64,000 nt of DNA, from positions 274,001 through 338,000 of the forward strand of contig NZ_CP015381.1 of assembly GCF_001854245.1 (NCBI RefSeq), written 5' to 3'. The translations under genes and the position numbers were made by a program. Shown here in pieces: positions 1 through 7,380 of this stretch. The DNA is from Desulfococcus multivorans (GTDB lineage: Bacteria > Desulfobacterota > Desulfobacteria > Desulfobacterales > Desulfococcaceae). How positions within the stretch are numbered: the first letter of the stretch is position 1; the number at the start of each line of letters is the position of its first letter. The notes under the pieces are model-generated. The model was not told where the DNA came from, made no database searches, and worked only from the letters and a program-made list of their open reading frames with translations.

Positions 1-654
1 CTGCTCGTTGGAGACGGCGATCTGGCCGGTGTCGTGCTCGGCGGTGCCGACGGCCACCATGAAGATGTCCGGACGGCCCAGGAGCCGAGCTGCCATCTTC
101 TGGTTGTAGATGTGTTGGATGCAGCCGCTGATCTCCGTCGGCCCGGCGGATTCGATGAGGCGGCCGAAGGTCTCTTCCAGGATGGGGCCGCAGAGCCCGT
201 CCAAAAGCGGCTCTTTCAGGTAGGCCATGCACATGGAGGCGTGGTATTTTTCATCCACCGTGATGTCCGGGCTCATGATGCAAAAGGGCGGGGTCCGATC
301 CTCCACCTTGCGATGGGCGAAGCGCCGACCGTCCCTGCCGGCCCCCACCCAATAGCAATCCCGGGCGGTGTAGAGGGCCTCGCCGATCTCTTCGTCCGAC
401 ACCTGAATGATGCGATGGGTGTCGGTATTGTAGTATCCCACCTCACGGAAAAGCTCCCAGCCTGCCTGCCATATGCGGTCGGCCATGGCGTCGTCGGCGG
501 GGCATGGGGTCGCCGGATCGTATCGGATTTCGTATTTTTTGATCAGCCTCCTGAGGGTGGGGGTGAAGCGTTTCGGGAGAAACGCCTCCTCTTCCATGAA
601 GGGCCCGGTTTTGGCCCGGTCCAGGATCTCCCACATGCGATAGGCGGTCGACAT
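1..654 (-). CDS. Monomethylamine methyltransferase (MtmB)-like protein, N-terminal part; runs off the window
   Basis: The first 218 codons are present; the rest lies before base 1. The start is ATG at 654-652, behind a strong AAGGAGG ribosome site. The residues follow the MtmB family of methylamine:corrinoid methyltransferases: TDTHRI near residue 76, a GAGRDG segment (MtmB: GTGRDA), and GRPD near residue 194. MtmB enzymes move a methyl group from monomethylamine to a partner corrinoid protein, and such a protein is encoded just upstream on the same strand. Aligned by eye to the archaeal enzyme as I remember it, the pyrrolysine position falls on an ordinary Val codon, and no in-frame TAG occurs in the visible part. 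The substrate may therefore not be monomethylamine. Family placement is fairly secure; function is inferred. Confidence 0.75.
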   Translation of the reverse strand, partial: MSTAYRMWEILDRAKTGPFMEEEAFLPKRFTPTLRRLIKKYEIRYDPATPCPADDAMADRIWQAGWELFREVGYYNTDTHRIIQVSDEEIGEALYTARDCYWVGAGRDGRRFAHRKVEDRTPPFCIMSPDITVDEKYHASMCMAYLKEPLLDGLCGPILEETFGRLIESAGPTEISGCIQHIYNQKMAARLLGRPDIFMVAVGTAEHDTGQIAVSNEQ

Positions 655-778
655 CTTGTGTCCTCCTTGGATATGTGCGGCGCAACGCGGATTTCAGGTG
701 CCGGCGGTCGCGGGGATTGACGGCGCCGCTCCCGAGGTCGTCTCTGCCGTCAGCCAGACATCTTTCAGGCCGAGGGCA

Positions 779-1408
779 TTATTTCAGCAGTTCGGCGATG
801 AGGTCCGGGGTGGACCGCGCATCGGGGCAGTAAAGGTCTGCGCCGATCCTGTCGGCCCAGAGCCGCGAGGTCGGCGCGCCGCCGATAATCACCTTGTAGC
901 GATCGCGGAGGCCCATCTCCTTCAGAATATCGATGATCTCCTTCTGTCGGGGCATGGTCGTCGTCATCAAAGACGAGGCGCCGATGATGTCCGCGCCCAT
1001 GGCCTCCGCTTCTTTGACGAAGGTCAGCGCATCGACATTGTAGCCCAGGTCCTTGACCTGAAATCCGTTGGTCTCCAGGATGAGCTTGACGATATTTTTG
1101 CCGATTTCATGGAGATCTCCCTTGACCACCCCCAACACCACCTTGCCCTTGATCTGGCGTCCCCCGGCCTTTTCGAGGTGGGGCGCCATTTCATCAACCA
1201 CGGCGGACAGGGCCTCGCCGGCGAGCATGATCTCCGGCAGGAAGATTTCGAGCCGTGCGAACCGGTCTCCGACGCGGGCCATGGTTCGGGTCATGCATTC
1301 GATCATCTCGAGGGGATCACGCCCCCCCGACAGCAGCTGCTTCGCCGCTTCCCGGGCGTCCTCGCTCTCCCCGTCTTCGACGAGCTTGCTCAGGGCTTCC
1401 AGTGACAT
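779..1408 (-). CDS. Methyltransferase corrinoid protein (MtmC/MtbC type)
   Basis: This 209-residue protein has the normal length and two-domain plan of methylamine/methanol corrinoid proteins: a helical cap (about 1-85) and a cobalamin-binding Rossmann domain (about 88-209). The cobalt ligand motif DxHxxG is seen as D98-L-H100-E-I-G103, with a later SSLMTTTM segment and a GGAPTS loop typical of the B12 fold. It would carry the methyl group from the neighbouring MtmB-like enzyme to a downstream acceptor. It is the first gene after an operator-containing promoter (1492-1540), and the methyltransferase follows 124 bases downstream, so the two are probably cotranscribed. Which methylamine or analogue it serves cannot be told from sequence. 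Confidence 0.92.
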   Translation of the reverse strand: MSLEALSKLVEDGESEDAREAAKQLLSGGRDPLEMIECMTRTMARVGDRFARLEIFLPEIMLAGEALSAVVDEMAPHLEKAGGRQIKGKVVLGVVKGDLHEIGKNIVKLILETNGFQVKDLGYNVDALTFVKEAEAMGADIIGASSLMTTTMPRQKEIIDILKEMGLRDRYKVIIGGAPTSRLWADRIGADLYCPDARSTPDLIAELLK

Positions 1409-1491
1409 CGTCCGTTCCCTTTCAGAGAAGGTTGATCGGCGACCGGGCCGGATTGGGCGCGATCGTCAGTGATTGGATTGGGTTGCTCAGC

Positions 1492-1540
1492 TGTATATAC
1501 AGCTTGCGTATTCATAGATGGACGGCGGCGGGTTTGTCAA
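1492..1540 (-). promoter_or_regulatory. Promoter with TGTATATACA operator for the corrinoid/methyltransferase operon
   Basis: Read on the minus strand, a perfect TTGACA (1540-1535) is followed after about 17-18 nt by a weak TATGAA -10 and then by the palindrome TGTATATACA at 1501-1492. The palindrome extends to 16 bases (AGCTGTATATACAGCT, 1489-1504). The operator would sit at the transcription start, a repressor position. The same box at the same distance from TTGACA occurs at 2719-2767. TGTATATACA resembles known HutC-family operators, and a HutC-type regulator is encoded next door. The remainder of the gene-free stretch 1409-1721 shows nothing else recognisable. Confidence 0.75.
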
Positions 1541-1721
1541 TATCTTTTTCTGAAAGACGGGAGGGACCGATGTCGTCGAGGGCGTCGAAGCGGGAAAAGC
1601 CTTCCAAACCTCCCGCTCTCGATATGGATGGACTTGAAATCTCAGCCGTGCGGTGTTTCCCGGAAGGTCTCTCCGCCCTCGGAGAGCGGACGCTGCCTGA
1701 TTATACAGCCGAGGCGGGGGG

Positions 1722-2465
1722 TCAGGACGTCTCCGGATGGAAATCCCCCGCTTCGAGCATGGGGGTGAAGGTATCCTTGAAGGCCATGTCGCCCCGCATG
1801 AAATACTCTACGTAGGTCACGGGAGATTCGCAGGAATAGACGGTGCGCTGAAAATAAAAGACCGGATATCCCGGTTTTTCACCGAACAGGTCGGAGAGGT
1901 TTTCCGGCAACCCGACTGCGGTCATGCACTGGCTGATCCGTGTCAGCGGCAGGCGATATTTGTTGATGAGAATGTCGTGAATGGAGTTTTCGGCCAGGTT
2001 TTCCCACAAGATGTCGGCGCACTGGTCGGCGCGGAGATACCGGACGGCATACCGGACGGGCATGTCGTTGAGATAATTGATGATGCAAAGCCGGATCATC
2101 TGGCCCGAATAGCGGAGGGTTTCCGCGATCTCCTCGGGCGGGTCGACGACCCGGGACTCAAGCACCTCGGTTCGAAGGTCGGCGCCCAGGTCCTCGGCCC
2201 ATTTCCGAAAGGGCCGCACCCGGAAAAACCCCTGGGTGTAGTGTCCGGAGCGACGGACAAAGGTTCCTTTCCCGGGAATTCTTTCGACGGAGCCCTCTCT
2301 TTCCAGATCGTCCAGGGCTCGCCGGGCGGTCATCCGGCTTACGGCGAATTTTTCCGCCAGCTGGTTTTCCGAAGGAACGCCGTCAATGAAATTGTGCGAT
2401 GCGATTCCCTGGAGCACATACTGTTTGATTTTTTGGTATTTGGGTGCCTTTTTCGTCGTTGTCAT
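1722..2465 (-). CDS. GntR-family (HutC/UTRA subfamily) transcription regulator
   Basis: The protein (247 aa) has an N-terminal winged helix at about residues 9-75 (VPSENQLAEKF, SRMTARRALDDL, PGKGTFV) and a C-terminal UTRA ligand-binding domain at about 90-240, the HutC/FarR plan. I chose the ATG at 2465 because it has a GGAAGGA ribosome site and begins at the usual distance before the helix-turn-helix. An in-frame start at 2624 would add 53 residues without family resemblance. It lies between two operons that each carry a TGTATATACA palindrome at the promoter, so it probably represses both and is released by a small-molecule inducer from the pathway. The ligand is unknown. Confidence 0.9.
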   Translation of the reverse strand: MTTTKKAPKYQKIKQYVLQGIASHNFIDGVPSENQLAEKFAVSRMTARRALDDLEREGSVERIPGKGTFVRRSGHYTQGFFRVRPFRKWAEDLGADLRTEVLESRVVDPPEEIAETLRYSGQMIRLCIINYLNDMPVRYAVRYLRADQCADILWENLAENSIHDILINKYRLPLTRISQCMTAVGLPENLSDLFGEKPGYPVFYFQRTVYSCESPVTYVEYFMRGDMAFKDTFTPMLEAGDFHPETS

Positions 2466-2667
2466 GGCTGTCCTTCCGTCGATGCAATCCCCCCTTGTCG
2501 TATCTTTTTGACGAAACGCTCCGGTGTTCAGCCGCGATGCGACGGGAATCGGTCGTTTTCCGCCGGCAGCGGTTTCCGGGCGCCATCGCGAAAGTCCGGG
2601 GCGAAACCTGTCTATACGGGCCAAGATCCGGGGAACGCTGTGATGTGAAGGATTTTAACACTTTTAA

Positions 2668-2697
2668 ATTACACCATCATATTATTTTTTCTGTCAA
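2668..2697 (-). promoter_or_regulatory. Likely promoter of the GntR-type regulator
   Basis: On the minus strand TTGACA (2697-2692) and TGTAAT (2673-2668) are 18 bases apart in an AT-rich stretch. This would give a 5' leader of nearly 200 nt before the chosen ATG at 2465. The regulator and the ferredoxin gene are divergent and share the 2466-2837 gap, which otherwise holds only the promoter/operator at 2719-2767. Confidence 0.45.
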
Positions 2698-2718
2698 AAG
2701 TCGAGGGGTATTTTCTCC

Positions 2719-2767
2719 TTGACAGTCGTTCACAATGGGCTTAAAAATTATTTGTTCTGTATATACA
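2719..2767 (+). promoter_or_regulatory. Promoter with TGTATATACA operator for the ferredoxin/molybdoenzyme operon
   Basis: A perfect TTGACA at 2719-2724 is followed by an AT-rich -10 region (about 2741-2747) and the palindrome TGTATATACA at 2758-2767. Exactly 33 bases separate TTGACA from the operator, the same as in the promoter at 1492-1540. The operator would cover the start of transcription. The GntR-type regulator starting at 2465 is the obvious candidate to bind it. Confidence 0.75.
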
Positions 2768-2837
2768 ACTTTTTTCTGAAAAACACCCGTCGACGGGAAA
2801 ATGTCCGTCGGCAGGTTGCGAGGGGAGACACCGCCCG

Positions 2838-3341
2838 ATGAAGGTGGTCTATGTCGATGTCAACCGATGTCTGGGATGCATGAGCTGCCAGCGTGTCTGT
2901 ATTTTTCATCAGGCCCGGAAATGCAACGGACAAACCCCCAACATCTGGGTGTCGGTGGACATGGACCGGCGCAAGATCTTTACGTCGACATGCCTTCAGT
3001 GCCGGTCCGCGGCATGTCTCAAGGCCTGTCCGGTCGGGGCCCTTTCCCGGGATCCCGAAACCCAGGCGGTGGTGGTCAATGAGCAGGTGTGCGTCGGATG
3101 CGGCGTTTGCGTCATTGCCTGCCCTTTCGGCAACATCAACATGGAGCCCCGGATTCGGGTCGCGGCCAAGTGCGATCTGTGCGGCGGCAGTCCCGAATGC
3201 GTCCAGGTGTGCATGGCCCAGGCGCTCCATTTCGGCGATCTCAACGAACTGGCGGAAATCAAGCGCCGCCAGGTCCGGGACAAGTCCGAAACGACCTTAT
3301 TGATCCGTGCCGTGGAAAAGAAGGACGTGACATCGGAATGA
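2838..3341 (+). CDS. 4Fe-4S ferredoxin-type electron-transfer subunit (HycB/CooF-like)
   Basis: This 167-residue protein is rich in ordered cysteine motifs: C11-x2-C-x2-C near the N-terminus, then C-x2-C-x4-C-x3-CP, C-x2-C-x2-C-x3-CP and C-x2-C-x4-C-x3-C. This is the pattern of DmsB/HycB-like subunits that carry up to four [4Fe-4S] clusters. There is no signal peptide. Its stop overlaps the start of the next gene (ATGA), a molybdopterin oxidoreductase, so it is very likely the electron-transfer partner of that catalytic subunit. Transcription should come from the operator-bearing promoter at 2719. The electron acceptor is not evident. Confidence 0.9.
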   Translation: MKVVYVDVNRCLGCMSCQRVCIFHQARKCNGQTPNIWVSVDMDRRKIFTSTCLQCRSAACLKACPVGALSRDPETQAVVVNEQVCVGCGVCVIACPFGNINMEPRIRVAAKCDLCGGSPECVQVCMAQALHFGDLNELAEIKRRQVRDKSETTLLIRAVEKKDVTSE

Positions 3342-5446
3342 AGGCGCGAACGGTCATCAGCAACGGCACGGTCAAGACGCTCTGCCGGATGTGCAATACC
3401 CGCTGCAGCATCGATGTTGTCGTTCGGGACGGCATCATGACCGATATTCTTCCGGGGAAAAGCAATCCGGTGAACGACGGCCGGATCTGTCCTCGCGGAA
3501 AGACCGCTCTGGAGCACTTCTATCACCGCGACCGGATCCATCGCCCCCTCAAACGGATGTCTGACGGATCTTTCATCGCCATCGACCGGGAACAGGCGTT
3601 GGATGAGATCGCGGCGCGCATGGCGGACCTCAAAGCCCGGTGCGGGGCCCGGTCGGTGGGGGTCTGGAAAGGGGAGGGCGTCGGTTTTCTTCAGCAGGAA
3701 GGGTATGTCCGCCGCTTCATCCACGGCTTTGGATCGCCCAATTATTTTTCCAACGATTCGTCCTGTTTCAACGGTCGCTACCTGGGCAATCGCCTGGTTA
3801 CGGGGTTCTGGAATCCTTATCCCCACTTTGCCTCGGCCCGCCTCATCCTGCTGTTGGGCAGCAATCCTCCCGTGTGCCACCCGCCCTTTATGAAAGAGTT
3901 CGCCGATGCCCGGAGCAAGGGCGCCCGTCTGGTGGTGATCGATCCCCGCCTCAACCCCATCGGCTGCTGGGCCGATATCTTCGCTCAGCCCCGCCCGGGC
4001 ACCGACGGCGCATTGGCGTGGGGCCTCATCCATCTTCTTATCAAATCCGGCGGATACGACCGAAATTTCGTGGATCGCTTCACGGTGGGTTTTGAAAAAA
4101 TCGCCGCCTATGCCGAGCGGTTCACCCCGGCGGTCGTGGAAGCCGAAAGCGGCATCTACGCCGACGTCGTGCGGACCATCGCCGATATGCTGGTTGAGCG
4201 TCTGCCGAAGGTCAGCATCTATATGGGCACGGGCCTGGAGCATCATGAAAACGGCGTCAACAATATTCGGGCCATCACCATCCTTTCCTGCCTCTGTGGG
4301 GCGCTCGACATCGACTGTGGCCTCTACTGGCCTGAAAAGATGCCGCTGTCGGATCTCTCGCCCCGGCGGGAGCAACTCCTGTCAGGGCCGAGGCCCATCG
4401 GCGCCGATCGGTTTCCGGTGCTTTACGATTTCACCGGCGAGGGTCACACCATGACCGCCATGGACTACATGCTCGGCCTGGGCGAGTATCCCCTCAAGGG
4501 GCTCCTTATCACCGCCGCCAATCCGGTGGTGACCCACCCCGACACCCTCAAGGTCGAGCGCGCGCTCCGGAATCTCGATCTCCTCGTGGTCAACGACTTT
4601 TTTCTGACGCGGACCGCCCGGCTGGCCCACTACATTCTGCCCGCCGAAACCTTCCTCGAGCGATCCGAGATCCATTGCAACATCAAGTACCACCGGGTCT
4701 ATCTGACTCAAAAGGTGGCTGAAATTCCGGGCATCCATAACGAATATCGGCTTTGGCACGACCTGGCCCACCGCCTTGGCTTCGGCGAAGAATCTTTCCC
4801 CTGGGAAACCGAGGACGACGTCAACCGGTATCTTCTGGCACCGTCGGAACTCTCCCTTGAAGATCTGGAAGCCCATCCCGAGGGAATTGTCTATCAGCCG
4901 GTCCGGTTCCGAAAACACGAGACGACGCCCCTGCCCACGCCGTCGGGCAAGGTGGAGTTCGCTTCCCGTTACCTCAAGGCTTTGGGTTTTCCCGAGATTC
5001 CCGAATACATCCAGCCCCTTCACATCCGGGAGCGCTCCGAGGAATACCCCTTCCTGTTGACAACCGGGGCCCGGATGACCCTCTTTTACCACTCCCGGCA
5101 CCAGAATATCGCCAAGTTCCGCCTGGTCCACACCCGGGCCGAGGTCGAAATCCATCCCGACGATGCGGCCGGACTGGGAATTGCCGATGGGGAGACGGTC
5201 CGCCTCACCTCCCGGCTGGGGTCCATCGAGGTCGCGGCCCGTATCGTCCATCGGGCGGAGCTGCGTCGCGGGGTGGTGGAGGTTTACCACGGCTGGGAAG
5301 ACCATCCGGCCAATATTCTCACCTTCGGCGACGTCAACGACCCCATCAGCGGGTTTCCCCTCCTGAAAGCCGTGCCCGTCCGTATTGAAAAGATATCGTT
5401 TCCGGAAGATTCCCGATCTGGAGCTGTCGAGATCGACGATCACTGA
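3338..5446 (+). CDS. Molybdopterin oxidoreductase, DMSO-reductase family catalytic subunit
   Basis: The protein (702 aa) begins at ATG 3338, overlapping the ferredoxin stop, and opens with the [4Fe-4S] motif C-x2-C-x3-C followed by ICPRGK. The segment GSPNYFSNDSSC places a Cys where the Mo/W ligand sits in the thiosulfate/polysulfide reductase and formate dehydrogenase branch. The C-terminal part has the molydopterin dinucleotide-binding fold (TTGARMTLFYHSRHQ). No Tat signal is present, so it should be cytoplasmic. Size and motifs fit the generic Phs/Fdh-like group; the substrate is unknown. The shared operator with the methyltransferase operon suggests a role in processing the same compound or its methyl group. 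Confidence 0.85.
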   Translation: MKARTVISNGTVKTLCRMCNTRCSIDVVVRDGIMTDILPGKSNPVNDGRICPRGKTALEHFYHRDRIHRPLKRMSDGSFIAIDREQALDEIAARMADLKARCGARSVGVWKGEGVGFLQQEGYVRRFIHGFGSPNYFSNDSSCFNGRYLGNRLVTGFWNPYPHFASARLILLLGSNPPVCHPPFMKEFADARSKGARLVVIDPRLNPIGCWADIFAQPRPGTDGALAWGLIHLLIKSGGYDRNFVDRFTVGFEKIAAYAERFTPAVVEAESGIYADVVRTIADMLVERLPKVSIYMGTGLEHHENGVNNIRAITILSCLCGALDIDCGLYWPEKMPLSDLSPRREQLLSGPRPIGADRFPVLYDFTGEGHTMTAMDYMLGLGEYPLKGLLITAANPVVTHPDTLKVERALRNLDLLVVNDFFLTRTARLAHYILPAETFLERSEIHCNIKYHRVYLTQKVAEIPGIHNEYRLWHDLAHRLGFGEESFPWETEDDVNRYLLAPSELSLEDLEAHPEGIVYQPVRFRKHETTPLPTPSGKVEFASRYLKALGFPEIPEYIQPLHIRERSEEYPFLLTTGARMTLFYHSRHQNIAKFRLVHTRAEVEIHPDDAAGLGIADGETVRLTSRLGSIEVAARIVHRAELRRGVVEVYHGWEDHPANILTFGDVNDPISGFPLLKAVPVRIEKISFPEDSRSGAVEIDDH

Positions 5447-5718
5447 TCCGATCCGGGGATGTCGAGCTTGTAGCCGGGTTTTCGGATAGGGGCGCGGGGT
5501 CCAATCTCGTTGCGGCGTTTTTGCCGCTGCTTCGGTTCGGGTGAACCCGGGGGATCGGAATTTAAGGTCGGGCATCGGGCTTATGGCAGACCGACATCGT
5601 TGATAATGACCATCAGATCAGACCGGACGCTGTTGTCTTCATGCGGTCTTCTTACAGGCAAAGAGAGGGATGCCGCTCCTGTTTCGTATCGAAAAAGTGC
5701 TTGCATTCCGCAGGGAAC
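5447..5718. other. Gene-free stretch between molybdoenzyme and repressor
   Basis: No coding sequence with a convincing ribosome site or family resemblance is visible. No clear rho-independent terminator follows the molybdoenzyme stop. The right-hand end leads into the repressor operator and promoter starting at 5719. Confidence 0.5.
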
Positions 5719-5774
5719 AATGTTAACTGAAATTAACATTAATTGTTTATGGAATCCTCATACGGGCATATAAT
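5719..5774 (+). promoter_or_regulatory. Operator and promoter of the CI/LexA-type repressor
   Basis: AATGTTAA (5719-5726) and TTAACATT (5733-5740) form a perfect 8-bp inverted repeat with a 6-base gap. A perfect TATAAT -10 box follows at 5769-5774, with a weak TTTATG -35 at 5746-5751, so the operator abuts the -35. This fits negative autoregulation and supports the downstream ATG at 5809. A second site of the same length and half-sites is at 6478-6497. Confidence 0.65.
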
Positions 5775-5808
5775 CTTCGTTTCAACAGATACTGTTTTTA
5801 AGAAAACC

Positions 5809-6456
5809 ATGGCATCATCCCATTTCGAATCGTTTCTTCAGAGAGTCTTCGAGGCGTCGGGCATTGCTTCCCAAAACGAGTTGGCATCGGTCTTGAACAT
5901 TCATCGGGCGGCTGTCAGCCAGGCGAAGCGGAAGGGTGTCGTTCCCGAAAGATGGATTCTGAAGCTGTCCCAGAAATACGGCCTGAGCCCCGAATGGCTC
6001 GAGAGCGGCAAGGGCGCTACATTCTCAAGAAACGGTCCCGATGGGGAATTTTTCAACATTCCCAAGGTAACGGCCCGGTTGTCCGCAGGCGGCGGCTCTT
6101 TTGAAACCGCCTCGACCATCGAGCGGTATTTTGCTTTTCAGAGGGCGTGGCTGGCGAAAAAAGGCGACCCCCGTCGGATGGTGCTGATGGATGTGTCCGG
6201 CAACAGCATGGAGCCTGAGTTGAAGGACGGGGACATGGTTCTCGTCGACCGGTCCCGGACGGAAGTGGCGGCGGGGGTTATTTATGCCGTAGGAGTTGAT
6301 GAAGCGATTATGGTCAAGCGGATCGAAAAACAACCGAACGCCCTTGTTCTTCACAGCGACAACCCTCGCTATATGCCGGTCTGTCTCGAGGGGGGCGCCG
6401 CAGCGGGCGTCCGGATCATCGGCCGGGTGATCTGGGCGTGCCGGGAATACCGTTAG
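5809..6456 (+). CDS. CI/LexA-like repressor with S24 peptidase domain
   Basis: The 215-residue protein has an N-terminal CI-type helix-turn-helix (about 5-65; NELASVLNIHRAAVSQAKRK) and a C-terminal S24 autoprotease domain. The Ser-Lys dyad is visible as S133 (GNSMEPELKDGD) and K170 (AIMVKRIEK), and a likely Ala-Gly cleavage site is A93-G94. Such repressors cleave themselves when RecA filaments form. The start at 5809 lies downstream of a TATAAT box at 5769, whereas the upstream in-frame ATG lies within the promoter. It may be a prophage-derived or damage-responsive regulator; no prophage genes are nearby. Its likely targets are itself and the small gene at 6596. Confidence 0.88.
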   Translation: MASSHFESFLQRVFEASGIASQNELASVLNIHRAAVSQAKRKGVVPERWILKLSQKYGLSPEWLESGKGATFSRNGPDGEFFNIPKVTARLSAGGGSFETASTIERYFAFQRAWLAKKGDPRRMVLMDVSGNSMEPELKDGDMVLVDRSRTEVAAGVIYAVGVDEAIMVKRIEKQPNALVLHSDNPRYMPVCLEGGAAAGVRIIGRVIWACREYR

Positions 6457-6477
6457 GCATCATTTTTTTGGCACGGC

Positions 6478-6497
6478 ATGTTAATAAAAGTGAACAT
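6478..6497. promoter_or_regulatory. Second repressor operator, upstream of the small gene
   Basis: The 20-base site begins ATGTTAA and ends GAACAT, with the same overall length and half-site spacing as the operator at 5720-5739. It is 22 bases past the repressor stop and about 100 bases before the small gene at 6596, where it could control that gene. Confidence 0.5.
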
Positions 6498-6595
6498 GGC
6501 GACCATATTCCGGTCGGTAAAGGGTCATACCGCGACCGAACCGGAAATCCGCCAATAATACCATCCAGATGAACAGATTGGGAAAGGAGAGCATC

Positions 6596-6814
6596 ATGAA
6601 CATTCAGGAAGAGCTGACGTCGACGATCATGAAGATGCGGTGCTTGGCCGAGACCTTTGAGACCGATGCCCATATCGGCTTTCGACGCGGACGGGAGCGT
6701 TCCACCGGCAGTCTGATCAACGGTCTTGCCGATGAAATCGAATTTGCGCTCAACCGATATGCCGATGACGGCGCCCGAGAGGGGCGCGGGAAAATCGTTT
6801 TGAAAACGGCATAA
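6596..6814 (+). CDS. Small protein of unknown function (72 aa)
   Basis: The ATG at 6596 has a strong GGAAAGGAG ribosome site six bases upstream, which argues that this short frame is translated. The product is hydrophilic, with helix-rich character and an arginine-rich centre (GFRRGRERSTG), and has no signal or membrane segment. I recognise no family. Its position behind a repressor and a matching operator suggests it is the regulated target, perhaps a stress-induced small protein. Confidence 0.6.
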   Translation: MNIQEELTSTIMKMRCLAETFETDAHIGFRRGRERSTGSLINGLADEIEFALNRYADDGAREGRGKIVLKTA

Positions 6815-6836
6815 ATCCTATAATCGCAATCAATGG

Positions 6837-7294
6837 AGGGGCGGACCTGCGTGTCCGCCCTGACGGCGCGTGTCCCCCGATACCGCGCATGCCGGCCGCG
6901 ATACCGCGTGGTCGACCCCGATCCCATCCCCCGAGAAACAATTGGCGAACCCGCATTGGGAGGGAGAGCGAACACACAGGTTCGCCCCTACACCGTGAAA
7001 CGTTGAATTCGTGTGAATGCCGCCGATGTTGATTCCGCCCCGATCGATGTAGGGGCGGACCTGCGTGTCCGCCCTGACGGCGCGTGTCCCCCGATACCGC
7101 GCGTGCCGGCCGCGATAACCGCGTGGTCGACCCCGATCCCATCCCCCGTAAAACAATTGGCGAACCCGCATTGGGAGGGAGAGCGAACACACAGGTTCGC
7201 CCCTACACCGTGAAACGTTGAATTCGTGTGAATGCCGCCGATGTTGATTCCGCCCCGATCGATGTAGGGGCGGACCTGCGTGTCCGCCCTGACG
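6837..7294. repeat. Tandem direct repeat, about 214 bp, two full copies plus a partial third
   Basis: Copies begin at 6837, 7051 and 7266 with near identity; the third stops after about 29 bases. Each unit contains two hairpins, one built on GGGCGGACctgcgtGTCCGCCC and another around GCGAACACACAGGTTCGC. The unit therefore looks like an alternation of short palindromic dispersed repeats that has been duplicated. No convincing gene lies in 6815-7380. AACTAATTAGTT, a perfect 12-base palindrome at 7345-7356, sits just before the ribosome site of the next gene. Confidence 0.85.
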
Positions 7295-7380
7295 ACTGCC
7301 TGCGGGGGCGGTATCGTGTAAACTTTTTACGCTCCTGTGCGTCTAACTAATTAGTTGTCCTAAACCGAAGGAGAGGCATC

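Noticed and set aside
3089-3337. An upstream extension of the molybdoenzyme into the ferredoxin gene
   Set aside because: The extension is the ferredoxin gene read in another frame. The true start at 3338 gives the canonical Fe-S motif near the N-terminus and an ATGA overlap.
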